NCBI GenBank assembly: GCA_964617335.1
Contig: CAZTXG010000004.1
Coordinates: 1-64,000, forward strand
Reading direction: 5' to 3'
DNA: 64,000 bases
Origin: UBA2658 sp964617335
GTDB taxonomy: Bacteria > Bacillota > Clostridia > Oscillospirales > Oscillospiraceae
How positions within the stretch are numbered: the stretch's first letter is position 1; the number at the start of each line of letters is the position of its first letter. Below the pieces are notes generated by a model. It ran no database searches, had not been told where the DNA came from, and worked only from the letters and a program-made list of their open reading frames with translations. Of the stretch, positions 8,538 to 17,915 are shown piece by piece. The translations under genes were made by a program, and so were the position numbers.

Positions 8538-9680
8538 ATGGCGGAAAAACGAGATTATTACGAGGTTCTTGGACTTGAAAAAGGCGCTTCCGACGCCGAT
8601 ATAAAAAAAGCATACCGAAAGCTTGCCAAAGAATGTCACCCCGACCTTCACCCGGGGGATAATGAATGCGAGACCCGTTTTAAAGAAATAGGCGAGGCCT
8701 ATGAGGTCTTGTCTGACGAGGATAAAAAGGCCAAGTATGACCAGTTTGGCCATGCCGCCTTTGACCCCACTGTGGGAGGCGGCGGTTTTACAGGTGATTT
8801 TGGCGACATAGGCGACATTTTTGGGGATATCTTCGGCGGCATTTTCGGCGGCGGCGGAGCTCGTCCAAACGGCCCCCAGCGGGGAGAAAACCTCCACGCA
8901 AGTCTTGCAGTAAGCTTTGAGGAGGCAGCCTTCGGCTGTGAAAAAGAGCTTAGTCTTGCAAGGGTTGAAGAATGCGAAGTCTGCAAGGGCAGCGGCAGCG
9001 CACCGGGAACCACGGCCGAGGTCTGCCAAAATTGCTCCGGCAGCGGCATGGTTCGCCAGCAGCAGCGCTCTCCCTTCGGGGTAATTTCCACCACTGCGCC
9101 CTGTCCAAACTGTAAGGGCAGCGGAAAAATCATACATCAGCCCTGCGAGTCCTGCAAAGGGGCAGGCTCTGTCCGCCGCTCACGGAAGGTTACTGTAAAT
9201 ATTCCTGCCGGAATAGGCGATGGGCAAACTATTTCCCTGCGGGGTCTTGGAAACGCAGGTAAAAACGGCGGACCTCAGGGTGACCTTTTGGTTACTATAA
9301 GCATCAGGCCCCATGCCCATTTCAAGCGGGAGGGCACAAAGGTTTTATATGAACTGCCCATAAGCTTTGTTCAAGCGGCCTTGGGTGACCAGGTTGAGGT
9401 TCCCACCTTGGACGGCAAGGTTAAATATACCATTCACGAAGGCACGCAAACCGGCTCTGTCTTCCGTCTTAAAGATAAGGGCATCCCCCTTTTGCGAAAC
9501 AGCAAACAGCGGGGCGACCAATTTGTAACAGTCAGGGTTAAAACACCGGAAAACCTTGGGGAAGCGCAAAAACAGCTCCTGCGTGAATTTGCCCGGGCAA
9601 CAGGGGAAACCCTTTCTCCGCCGGAGCCGAAGGCAGAAACAAAAGCTGAAAAAAGGAAAAAGAAAAAAGATAAGTCCTAA
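8538..9680 (+). CDS. dnaJ: Chaperone DnaJ (Hsp40)
   Basis: The 380-residue type I J-protein has the J domain with HPD at residues 34-36, a Gly/Phe-rich linker, four CxxCxGxG zinc motifs (CEVCKGSG, CQNCSGSG, CPNCKGSG, CESCKGAG) and the C-terminal substrate domains. It delivers substrates to DnaK and triggers ATP hydrolysis. The Met at 8538 is chosen because GAGAGGA lies upstream and the family begins there. It is the last gene of the CIRCE operon and is closed by the terminator at 9690-9727. Confidence 0.97.
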   Translation: MAEKRDYYEVLGLEKGASDADIKKAYRKLAKECHPDLHPGDNECETRFKEIGEAYEVLSDEDKKAKYDQFGHAAFDPTVGGGGFTGDFGDIGDIFGDIFGGIFGGGGARPNGPQRGENLHASLAVSFEEAAFGCEKELSLARVEECEVCKGSGSAPGTTAEVCQNCSGSGMVRQQQRSPFGVISTTAPCPNCKGSGKIIHQPCESCKGAGSVRRSRKVTVNIPAGIGDGQTISLRGLGNAGKNGGPQGDLLVTISIRPHAHFKREGTKVLYELPISFVQAALGDQVEVPTLDGKVKYTIHEGTQTGSVFRLKDKGIPLLRNSKQRGDQFVTVRVKTPENLGEAQKQLLREFARATGETLSPPEPKAETKAEKRKKKKDKS

Positions 9681-9689
9681 TTTTAATAT

Positions 9690-9727
9690 ACAGCCTCCGA
9701 AGCAAATTTCGGAGGCTGTCTTTTTTT
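9690..9727 (+). terminator. Intrinsic terminator of the hrcA-dnaJ operon
   Basis: ACAGCCTCCGAA pairs with TTCGGAGGCTGT and is followed after one C by seven Ts. It is nine bases beyond the dnaJ stop. Confidence 0.92.
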
Positions 9728-9831
9728 CCCAAAGCTTTGTTTTTAAAAACACACAGTTTTATCCTCTCAGAACAGGCAAAAACAAGGGTAAACCCCAGCC
9801 TTTAAATTTTTCCATCTCCTTGCTTGAAACA

Positions 9832-9860
9832 TTGCTCCGGCTCTTTGACTGTGCTATACT
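9832..9860 (+). promoter_or_regulatory. Sigma-A promoter of addBA
   Basis: TTGCTC (9832-9837) and TATACT (9855-9860) have a 17-base spacer, 52 bases before the addB start. Confidence 0.65.
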
Positions 9861-9911
9861 TTTTATATGCTTAATTTATAAATTCCCATAGCCTAACTAA
9901 AGGAGAGCGAA

Positions 9912-12900
9912 ATGTTAAAACTTGTTCTCGGTGCCGCCGGAAGCGGTAAAACAGCATATATTATATCTATGATAAAAAAGGCCGTGGAAGAAAAAACAGG
10001 CGGGCAATACCTCATCGTTCCCGAGCAGTACAGCCACGAGGCCGAAAGGGAGCTTTGCCTTGCCTGCGGAGATTCCCTTTCTCTTTATGCCGAAGTTTTA
10101 AGCTTTTCCCGCCTTGCCCTCCGTGTGGAGCAGGAGCTGGGAACCGGCGGAAAAGTGCCCCTCGACAAGGGGGGACGGCTTCTTTCCATGACCTTGGCTT
10201 TGCGGCAGGGGGCGCCTTTTCTCCGTCTTTACTCTGCCGCCGCCCACAAGCCCGAGCTTCAAATGCAGCTTATGCATACAGTTGAGGAGCTTAAAATGGC
10301 AAGGGTTTCCGGCAAGGCACTTTTGGAGGCGTCGGAAAAAGCCCAAGGTGGTCTTTCGGAAAAGCTTTATGACCTTGCCTTGTGCCTTGAGGGCTATGAG
10401 GCGGTTTTGTCAGCCGGTCACACAGACCCTGCCGACAGGCTCTTCCGCCTTTCGGAAATTATAGGACAAAGCTCTGTGGGGAATTTAGGGCATATTTATA
10501 TAGATGGTTTTACAGACTTTACAGGCTCGGAGCTTGAAGTTATTGCGGCCCTTTTAAAAAAGGATGCCGAAATAACCGTCTGCCTTAGCTGCGACAGTTT
10601 AGAGGCAGACAGCGAGCATTTTGAGCCTTCCAGAAAAACCGCACGGACTCTTTTGCGCCTTGCAGCGGAAAGGGGTATAGACTCTGAAATTATAAGCTTT
10701 GACAGGGAAAGTGAAAAAAATCAAATTCTTGGCTTTTTTCAGGAGCGGCTTTTCCACTATACCGAGGAAACAATGGAGGCGGCAGGCGGAGCATTAACTC
10801 TTATCCGCTGTGATAATATTAGGGCAGAGTGCGAGATGGCAGCTTCCCGCTGCCTCAGCCTTGTTCGGGAAAAAGACTGCCGCTGGCGGGATATTGCCAT
10901 TGCCGTTCGGGGCTTTGACGATTATTCTGCCGCCCTTTCCCAGACCTTCTCCCTTTACGGTATTCCACTTTTCATTGCCCGAAGGGAAAGCATCCTGCAA
11001 AAAAGTGTTCCGAATTTTATAAAATGCGCTTTTGAAGTGATTTTTGGCAGCTGGGACAGAGATGCGGTTTCAGAATATATGAAAACAGGACTTTGCGGCA
11101 TCAGCCGTGAGGACTGCGATCTTTTGGACAGCTATGCCCTCATGTGGAACATAAGAGGTTCTCAATGGTACCGTGAAAAACCATGGACCCAAAACCCCAG
11201 AGGTCTTTCTGTTGATGAGTGTCCCGGGGACAGGCTTTTGCTCCAGCGGCTTGACGCTGCCCGCAGGGCCCTCTCCCTGCCTTTGGAGACTCTTTATAAA
11301 AACGGAAAAAAAGCTCTTACCGCCGAGGAACAGGCACAAGTGCTTTATGATTTTCTTTTGCGGATAGACCTTCCGGAAAGACTTCAGGAGCGGTCTGCCT
11401 TCTTGGAAGAAGCGGGTTTTGCCCTTCTTTCGGCGGAGCTTAGCCAAATTTGGGAGCTTATCGTCAGCTCTTTAGAGCAGCTTTCTGCTCTTTTGGGGGA
11501 CTTGCCCCTTTCTCAGGATGAGTTTTCAAGGCTGTACCTGCGGCAGCTTTCCCAATACGAAGTTTCCGCAATCCCCATTTCGGCGGATAGCGTGGCAGCA
11601 GGAGATATGGACAGAATGCGCCGCCGCCACATAAAGCATCTTTTCATTCTTGGAGCTTCGGATGAGCGCCTGCCGGGAGAAGGGGCCGGCGGCGGGCTTT
11701 TATCCTCTGAAGAAAGAGAGGAGCTTTCCTTTTTAGGTCTGCCCCTAGGGGGCGGTATAGAGGACATTTCACGGGAGTTTTCCCTTGTATATAACTGCGT
11801 TTCCCTGCCCTCTGAGAGCATAATAATTTCATATCCCGCCTTCCAAAATGACGGCTCTGGCCTTCGCCCCAGCTTTCTTATTAATCGTGCCAAGGCACTT
11901 TTTAATATGGAAACGGAAATTTTCTCCCTTTCGGAGGCAAGGCTTTCCGCAAAGAGCCCCGCCTATATTATGGCAGTGGGGGACAAAACAAAAAAAGGCG
12001 AACTTGCAAGGGAATATTTTCTCAAGTCAGACGGGGGCAAAGAAAAACTCAGGGAGCTTTCCCAAAGGGTTTCCGCGGACAGGGGCAGGCTTTCGGAAGA
12101 CTCTCTTATAAGTCTTTACGGAAAGGAGCTTTCCATCTCTCCCTCTCGGGCAGATGCTTTTTCCGCCTGCCGCTTTTCTTATTTTCTGCGCTATGGTCTG
12201 GGCTTAAAGGAAAGGGAGCGGGCAAGCTTTGACGCTCCGGAGCTGGGCACTTTTATGCACTATGTCCTTGAAAATGCCGCCAATGAAATAGCCTCCTCTG
12301 GCGGCTTTAAAAATGCCGGCGAAGCTTATATAGAGGCTGTTACGGAAAAGCATATACAGGCATATATAAGGGAAAAGCTCGGAAGTCTTGAGGATAAATC
12401 CCCCCGTTTCATCTACCTTTTCAGCCGTCTGCGGCCTTCCGTCTCTTCTGTTGTATCCGACATGGTGCGTGAGCTTTCCCGCTCGGATTTTGTGCCCTTA
12501 GATTTTGAGCTTTCATTCATGAAAGGCGGCGACGAACCCCAGCTTCGCATCGAAGGGGGCAAAACCCCTCTAAACATAAACGGCATAGCCGACAGGGTGG
12601 ACGGCTGTCTTATAGACGGGGTTTTATACCTTCGGGTTATAGACTATAAAACCGGAAAAAAGTCCTTTTCCCTGTCGGATATATACTACGGCATGGGAAT
12701 GCAGATGCTCCTTTACCTTTTCGCTCTGGAAACCCAGGGGGAGCGGCGCTATGGCAATCCTGTTGCTCCGGCAGGGGTTCTTTACGTTCCGGCAAAAGAC
12801 CCCCTAATAAGCGCTCCCAGCGACCTTGCAGACGGGGAGCTTGCAAAACAGAGAGCAAAGGCAAGGCAGCGCAGCGGACTTATTTTAAACAGCGAAAAAG

Positions 12901-13229
12901 TTATACGAGCCATGGAGGGCTCCGATGAGCCGGAGTATATTCCCCTTAAATATAAAAAAGACGGCAGTGTCTCCGGAGACAGCCTTGCCGGTGAGGATGG
13001 CTTTTCCCTTTTAAAAACCCACACAGAGAAAAAGCTTCTGGAGCTTTCCGAAGCCATTTCCCAAGGCAGCATTGATGCCCGTCCCTATTACAGAGGCGAG
13101 CAGGAAAACGCCTGTCTTTTCTGCCCCTATGGCAGTGTCTGCCGCTTTGACGAGGAAAAAGACCAAAGACATTATCTTGCCAAACTTAAGCCCGAGGAGT
13201 TCTGGAGCAGACTGGAGGATGAAAAATGA
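9912..13229 (+). CDS. addB: AddB subunit of the AddAB helicase-nuclease
   Basis: AddAB processes double-strand breaks for RecA loading and is the Gram-positive counterpart of RecBCD. AddB (1105 residues here) has a Walker A loop GAAGSGKT at residues 7-14, a helicase-like core, and a C-terminal nuclease with RVIDYKTGK. The four iron-sulfur cysteines are present: one in SACRFSYFLRYGL and three in the closing ACLFCPYGSVC segment. The start follows AAAGGAGAG. The stop overlaps the addA start by four bases, so the two subunits are co-translated. Confidence 0.96.
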   Translation: MLKLVLGAAGSGKTAYIISMIKKAVEEKTGGQYLIVPEQYSHEAERELCLACGDSLSLYAEVLSFSRLALRVEQELGTGGKVPLDKGGRLLSMTLALRQGAPFLRLYSAAAHKPELQMQLMHTVEELKMARVSGKALLEASEKAQGGLSEKLYDLALCLEGYEAVLSAGHTDPADRLFRLSEIIGQSSVGNLGHIYIDGFTDFTGSELEVIAALLKKDAEITVCLSCDSLEADSEHFEPSRKTARTLLRLAAERGIDSEIISFDRESEKNQILGFFQERLFHYTEETMEAAGGALTLIRCDNIRAECEMAASRCLSLVREKDCRWRDIAIAVRGFDDYSAALSQTFSLYGIPLFIARRESILQKSVPNFIKCAFEVIFGSWDRDAVSEYMKTGLCGISREDCDLLDSYALMWNIRGSQWYREKPWTQNPRGLSVDECPGDRLLLQRLDAARRALSLPLETLYKNGKKALTAEEQAQVLYDFLLRIDLPERLQERSAFLEEAGFALLSAELSQIWELIVSSLEQLSALLGDLPLSQDEFSRLYLRQLSQYEVSAIPISADSVAAGDMDRMRRRHIKHLFILGASDERLPGEGAGGGLLSSEEREELSFLGLPLGGGIEDISREFSLVYNCVSLPSESIIISYPAFQNDGSGLRPSFLINRAKALFNMETEIFSLSEARLSAKSPAYIMAVGDKTKKGELAREYFLKSDGGKEKLRELSQRVSADRGRLSEDSLISLYGKELSISPSRADAFSACRFSYFLRYGLGLKERERASFDAPELGTFMHYVLENAANEIASSGGFKNAGEAYIEAVTEKHIQAYIREKLGSLEDKSPRFIYLFSRLRPSVSSVVSDMVRELSRSDFVPLDFELSFMKGGDEPQLRIEGGKTPLNINGIADRVDGCLIDGVLYLRVIDYKTGKKSFSLSDIYYGMGMQMLLYLFALETQGERRYGNPVAPAGVLYVPAKDPLISAPSDLADGELAKQRAKARQRSGLILNSEKVIRAMEGSDEPEYIPLKYKKDGSVSGDSLAGEDGFSLLKTHTEKKLLELSEAISQGSIDARPYYRGEQENACLFCPYGSVCRFDEEKDQRHYLAKLKPEEFWSRLEDEK

Positions 13230-16200
13230 GCGAAATAACTCTTACAAAGCAGCAGGCGGCAGCGGTTAGCCTCCGCCGTTCATCCCTTCTTGTTTCGGCG
13301 GCGGCAGGCAGCGGCAAAACCCGCGTGCTCACAGAGCGGCTTATGTCTTATGTCTGCGACGAAAGCTCCCCTGTGAGCATAGACCGCTTTCTTATAATAA
13401 CTTACACCAGAGCAGCGGCGGCAGAGCTTAAAGGGCGCATTATAACAGAGCTTTCCAAAAGAAGCGCCAAAGAGCCGGAAAACCGCCGTCTGCGCCGTCA
13501 GCTTACCTTGTGCCACAGGGCGCAAATCGGCACCATCCACAGCTTTTGCACCAACCTTTTGCGGGAAAATTGCCACAGACTGGGTATCTCGCCGGACTTT
13601 CGTGTGGGTGACGAGGACAAATGCGACCAGCTTCGCCAAAAGGCCTTAGAAAAGGTTTTGGAAAATGCCTATGAGCATATGGATGAAAATTCGGGCTTTT
13701 CTGACCTTGTGGACAGCGTTGGAGCAGGCAGGGACGACAGCCGTCTTGAAAATGCCATTCTGGATTTGCATGGAAAAATGCAAAGTCACCCCAGCCCTGA
13801 AAAATGGGCAGAAAACCAGGCAGAAAACCTTGAGCCTTTAGGCATGAAAGATATTTCTGAAACAGTGTGGGGAAAAAGGCTCATGGAGGACGCTAAAAAA
13901 ACCGCCTCCTATTGGCTCCGGCGCCTTGAGGACGCTTGGCTTTTCATAAATTCTGCGCCGGAGGAAAACGCCCCTCTTATAAACGCCTATGGCGACAGCC
14001 TTTTACAGACAAAGAGTCAGCTTCGGCATTTTGCAGGTGAGCTTAACTTAGGCTGGGATGCCGCCGCAAAGGCCCTTCCCATTGAATTTCCCCGCCTTTC
14101 TCCCCTTAGGGACTATGACTATGAGGACAGAAAGCAGCTTGTTGTGGCAGCTCGTGAGGGCTGCAAAAAAGCCATGACAAAAATCTGTGCGGACTTTTCC
14201 GACCCTTCGGAAAAGCTTTTTTCAGAGCTTTTCGCCACAGCCCCTTCTATGAAAGCTCTTTTATCTCTTACTCTGGAGTTTGACAGGGTCTATACAAGAG
14301 AAAAGCGCCGCCTTAATATTTTGGACTTTTCCGACCTTGAGCATCTTGCCTTAAGGCTTTTGCAAGATGAAAACACAGGGGAGCCAACGGAGCTTGGGAT
14401 GGAAATTTCAAGGCGCTACAGGGAAATAATGATAGACGAGTATCAAGATGTAAACTCCGTTCAGGAGGCCATTTTCCGCTGTGTATCCCAAAATGAGCAA
14501 AACATCTTCATGGTTGGCGACGTGAAACAGTCTGTCTACCGTTTTCGTCTTGCCGACCCTACAATATTTCTCGATAAATATCATAACTTTAAAAATATGG
14601 ATTCCGCCGCTGAAACAGAGCCAAAAAAGGTGCTGCTGCAAAAAAACTTCCGCTCGGACAGGGGAGTTTTAGCCGCCTGCAACCATGTTTTTTCAAACAT
14701 AATGTCCGAGGAAGTGGGGGAAATTGCCTATTACGAGGACGTTTACCTTTTCCCAAGGGATGATGCACCCCAAGGGGGAAAAACCCTTATTTCCGTTCTT
14801 ACAATTCCTCCTGCTCCCGAGGGGGGCAGGACTCCGGACAAAACCTATCTAGAGGCAAAAATGGTGGCCGCACAGATAAAAAGCCTTGTGGATAGCGGGA
14901 AAGTGATTCCAGAGGGGAAAACCCTGCGCCCTGTGGGCTATGGGGACATTGCCATACTTTTGCGCTCTCCCGGCGGGGCGGGGGCTGCCTTTCGCCTTGC
15001 CCTTTCAGAGCTGGGCATTCCCGTTTCCGCAGAGCAGGGCGGGGGCTTTTTTGATAGCTTGGAAATAAGCTTTATGGTTTCTCTATTGTCCCTTATTGAT
15101 AATCCACGGCAGGACATAGCCCTAGCGGCGGTTTTAACCTCCCCTGTTTTCGCTTTTTCCCCCGACGAATTAGCAGAAATTCGCAGCCTTAGCCCCAAAA
15201 CTGATTTTTACACGGCTATAAAAAAGTGCTCTTTAGAAGACGAAAAATGCGAAGGTTTTATCAGTCTTTTAGATGAACTGCGGGATATAAGCTCTGACTT
15301 AAATCTTGTTGATTTCTTATCTCTTATTTATCAAAGGCTGGAGCTCTTTGCCCTTTTTGCCGCTCAGGACGGGGCAGATTTGGCTCTGTGCCGCTTAAGC
15401 CAGCTTTCCGACTTGGCAGCGCACTTTGAGGAGGACGGTTACAGGGGGCTTCATGGCTTTCTGGCCTTTTTAGACAGACTGCAAGAGAAAGGCGAGGAGC
15501 CAAGAGCTTCCCTTTCCGACTCTATGAGCGCCGTTTCCATAATGAGCATACACAAGTCAAAGGGACTTGAATTTCCCATGGTTTTTCTTGCCAACACCTC
15601 AAGGAAATTTAATCTCACCGACCTGCGCTCCCCTGTTCTTATCCATCCCCATTTAGGTCTTGGAGCAAAGCTTACAGACCTTCGGCGGGGCATTGAATAT
15701 CCTACCATTGCCCGCCGTGCCGTTTCCTCTGCTCTTTCCGCTGAAATGCTCTCTGAGGAAATGCGGGTGCTTTATGTTGCAATGACAAGGGCAAAGCACA
15801 GCCTTTATATAAGCTGTACCGATAAAGACCCCGATGCGCTTTTTGAAAAACTCTCCGAGGGCCTTTCCTCCCCTATTGACCCCCAAATTCTAAAAGGCGC
15901 CTCCTCCATGGCTCACTGGCTTATTTCGGCGGCTCTTTTAGACAGCGGCGGAAAAATAGAGCTGCGGGCAGTTTCACCGGAGGATACAGACAAGGGGTTT
16001 GAGAAAAAAGAAGCTTCACCGGAAACCGAAACTCATTTTGACGGCATAAACAGCTTAGAGGAGCTGTCTTTAAAACTTGATTACCGCTATCCCCACGAGG
16101 AAAGCGTTTCCCTGCCCTCAAAGCTTACGGCAACCATGCTGCCCTCAAAAGAGCAGGACGGGGAGGCCCTGCCCCTTATAAGACCCCGCAATCAGCTTTT

Positions 16201-16744
16201 CCGCAAGGCGAACTTCAAAGCTGAGACTTCGCCCCTTTCCGGTGCGGAAAAAGGCGAGGCAAGCCATATTGTCATGCAGTTTATTGATTTTTCAAAAACC
16301 GGCAGTCTTAGTGAAATTGAAGCTGAAATAGGCAGGATAGGGGCCTTGGGGCATATAAATGAGCGGCAGGCCGCCGCCGTTGACAGACAGTCCATATTAC
16401 GGTTTTTCCAATCTGAAACCGGAGGCCTGATTTTGTCGGCGGAAAAGGTTCTGCGGGAGTTTCGCTTTTCTCTACTTTGCCCCACAAAGCTTTTCTTTGA
16501 AAATGGCGGCAGTGAGCAGGTGCTTCTTCAGGGAGTTATAGACTGCTGTCTGGAGGAAAAAGACGGGCTTACGATTATTGACTATAAAACCGACTATGTG
16601 ACAGAAGAAAGCCTGCCGGAGCTTACAGAGGGCTATAGAAAGCAGATTTTAGCCTATGCCTATGCCATGGAGCGCATAAAAAATAAACCCGTAAAACGTA
16701 GGCTGCTGTGCTTTTTGCGCACAGGCCAAGTAGTAGAGCTTTAG
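13226..16744 (+). CDS. addA: AddA subunit of the AddAB helicase-nuclease
   Basis: AddA is a UvrD-like 3'-5' helicase joined to a RecB-type nuclease. The 1172-residue protein has Walker A AAAGSGKT at residues 25-32, the DEXX motif in MIDEYQDVN, helicase motif VGDVKQSVYRFR, motif VI in VLYVAMTRAK, and the nuclease motif IIDYKTDYV near the C-terminus. Length is normal for the family. It follows addB directly with an ATGA overlap, and no other gene shares the transcript. Confidence 0.97.
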   Translation: MSEITLTKQQAAAVSLRRSSLLVSAAAGSGKTRVLTERLMSYVCDESSPVSIDRFLIITYTRAAAAELKGRIITELSKRSAKEPENRRLRRQLTLCHRAQIGTIHSFCTNLLRENCHRLGISPDFRVGDEDKCDQLRQKALEKVLENAYEHMDENSGFSDLVDSVGAGRDDSRLENAILDLHGKMQSHPSPEKWAENQAENLEPLGMKDISETVWGKRLMEDAKKTASYWLRRLEDAWLFINSAPEENAPLINAYGDSLLQTKSQLRHFAGELNLGWDAAAKALPIEFPRLSPLRDYDYEDRKQLVVAAREGCKKAMTKICADFSDPSEKLFSELFATAPSMKALLSLTLEFDRVYTREKRRLNILDFSDLEHLALRLLQDENTGEPTELGMEISRRYREIMIDEYQDVNSVQEAIFRCVSQNEQNIFMVGDVKQSVYRFRLADPTIFLDKYHNFKNMDSAAETEPKKVLLQKNFRSDRGVLAACNHVFSNIMSEEVGEIAYYEDVYLFPRDDAPQGGKTLISVLTIPPAPEGGRTPDKTYLEAKMVAAQIKSLVDSGKVIPEGKTLRPVGYGDIAILLRSPGGAGAAFRLALSELGIPVSAEQGGGFFDSLEISFMVSLLSLIDNPRQDIALAAVLTSPVFAFSPDELAEIRSLSPKTDFYTAIKKCSLEDEKCEGFISLLDELRDISSDLNLVDFLSLIYQRLELFALFAAQDGADLALCRLSQLSDLAAHFEEDGYRGLHGFLAFLDRLQEKGEEPRASLSDSMSAVSIMSIHKSKGLEFPMVFLANTSRKFNLTDLRSPVLIHPHLGLGAKLTDLRRGIEYPTIARRAVSSALSAEMLSEEMRVLYVAMTRAKHSLYISCTDKDPDALFEKLSEGLSSPIDPQILKGASSMAHWLISAALLDSGGKIELRAVSPEDTDKGFEKKEASPETETHFDGINSLEELSLKLDYRYPHEESVSLPSKLTATMLPSKEQDGEALPLIRPRNQLFRKANFKAETSPLSGAEKGEASHIVMQFIDFSKTGSLSEIEAEIGRIGALGHINERQAAAVDRQSILRFFQSETGGLILSAEKVLREFRFSLLCPTKLFFENGGSEQVLLQGVIDCCLEEKDGLTIIDYKTDYVTEESLPELTEGYRKQILAYAYAMERIKNKPVKRRLLCFLRTGQVVEL

Positions 16745-16787
16745 TATTTATAAGCCGCCCTTCTTGCGGTTTTTAATAAATATGCAA

Positions 16788-16816
16788 AAGCCCCGCGCTT
16801 TCACAGCGCGGGGCTT
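16788..16816. terminator. Bidirectional terminator between addA and rpmE
   Basis: AAGCCCCGCGCT pairs with AGCGCGGGGCTT around a five-base loop between two convergent genes. The T-run is better on the minus strand (rpmE side). A weaker hairpin, CCGC with GCGG followed by TTTTT, lies just before it at 16755-16772 on the addA side. Confidence 0.8.
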
Positions 16817-16840
16817 ATTAATGCGGGTTTAGAAAAAACC

Positions 16841-17038
16841 TTACATACCGAATTTTCTATTGAACTTTTCAACACGGCCGCTGGTATCGACAAGCTTCTG
16901 CTTGCCGGTATAGAAGGGGTGACATTTGGAACAAATCTCAACTGTTATGTCCTTCCTAGTGGAGCCTGTCTCTATAATCTCGCCGCAAGCACACCTAATG
17001 GTTGTCTGTTCGTACTTGGGATGGATACCTTCCTTCAT
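16841..17038 (-). CDS. rpmE: 50S ribosomal protein L31, zinc-binding form
   Basis: The 65-residue protein begins MKEGIHPKYE and has cysteines in RCACG and ICSKCHPF, the signature of the zinc-containing (C+) L31. The Met at 17038 is chosen because AGAGGTGA lies at proper distance and the family starts here. It has its own promoter at 17083-17111 and a terminator at 16788-16816. It belongs to the large ribosomal subunit; the C+ form also serves as a zinc store in some bacteria. Confidence 0.96.
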   Translation of the reverse strand: MKEGIHPKYEQTTIRCACGEIIETGSTRKDITVEICSKCHPFYTGKQKLVDTSGRVEKFNRKFGM

Positions 17039-17082
17039 TATGTTCACCTCTTTCATGAGTTTAGCTTCAAAACGCAAGTTGT

Positions 17083-17111
17083 ATTCTAGCACAAAGATAT
17101 TGGTTTTGCAA
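17083..17111 (-). promoter_or_regulatory. Sigma-A promoter of rpmE
   Basis: On the minus strand TTGCAA (17106-17111) and TAGAAT (17083-17088) are 17 bases apart. Confidence 0.75.
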
Positions 17112-17140
17112 GCACTTTTTTAAAATAATGTTACATAAAG

Positions 17141-17416
17141 TTACATTGTTTTTCTTTGAGCAAAAGACAGGAAGTAAAAACTGTCATAGTCTGCCCCTGT
17201 CTGCCCTTCCTCTGCGGCCTTTATATCCTTGGCCTCCTGAGAAAAAGGCCAGACTATTCGGGCATTTCCCAAATCATCATAAACACAAAGGGAGCGCAGC
17301 CCGTAAAAAAGCAGAATTACGGCGGCAAGAAGCCCAAGGGCAACATAGACAATAACCTTCTTGCGGGAGCGCCTTTTTTTCCTGCCCTCATATATATCTC
17401 TTGAGCGTATGGCCAT
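17141..17416 (-). CDS. Small single-pass membrane protein of unknown function
   Basis: The 91-residue product has a basic N-terminus (EGRKKRRSRKK), one hydrophobic helix at about residues 20-40, and an acidic C-terminal part that should lie outside the membrane. I do not recognise the family. It is preceded by GGGGGG at seven bases from the ATG and lies 21 bases behind rpiB, so it is probably co-transcribed with rpiB. The clear ribosome site and the membrane segment argue that it is a real gene. Confidence 0.65.
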   Translation of the reverse strand: MAIRSRDIYEGRKKRRSRKKVIVYVALGLLAAVILLFYGLRSLCVYDDLGNARIVWPFSQEAKDIKAAEEGQTGADYDSFYFLSFAQRKTM

Positions 17417-17437
17417 GCTTTGCCCCCCTTATCCTTT

Positions 17438-17872
17438 TTATTCCTCAAGCTTTGAAATCAGCCCGACACGCCTTGCGTGCCTTCCCCCTTCAAACTCAGT
17501 GTTTAAAAAGGTGTCTGCAATTTTAAGGGCAAGCCCAGGCCCTATAACCCTTGCGCCTAGAGTAAGGATGTTTGCGTCATTATGCAGGCGGGAAAACTCT
17601 GCGCTGAAGCAGTCCCCGCAAAGGGCAGCACGAACGCCCTTAATTTTGTTTGCGGCTATGGATACGCCGATTCCCGTGCCGCAAATTAAAATTCCCTGTT
17701 CGCACTCTCCAGAGGCAACGGCTTTGCCCACAGCCTCGGCATAAAGGGGATAGTCACAGCTTTCCTCTGAATATGTTCCAAAATCTTTATATTTTATGCC
17801 TTTTTTATCGAGATGCTCTATTATTTCCTGTTTTAAGGCGTAACCGCCATGGTCGCTTCCCAGTGCCAGCAT
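17438..17872 (-). CDS. rpiB: Ribose-5-phosphate isomerase B
   Basis: RpiB interconverts ribose-5-phosphate and ribulose-5-phosphate in the pentose phosphate pathway. The 144-residue protein shows GSDHGG near the N-terminus, the catalytic cysteine in ICGTGIG (C64), and the SRLHNDAN segment. Length is typical. It may instead act on allose- or galactose-type phosphates (LacAB/AlsB relatives), but no sugar operon surrounds it, so the housekeeping role is preferred. The start follows GAGAGG. Confidence 0.95.
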   Translation of the reverse strand: MLALGSDHGGYALKQEIIEHLDKKGIKYKDFGTYSEESCDYPLYAEAVGKAVASGECEQGILICGTGIGVSIAANKIKGVRAALCGDCFSAEFSRLHNDANILTLGARVIGPGLALKIADTFLNTEFEGGRHARRVGLISKLEE

Positions 17873-17915
17873 AGATTTTTACCTCTCTCTATTTATATCC
17901 TTTGTTTTCACAGCT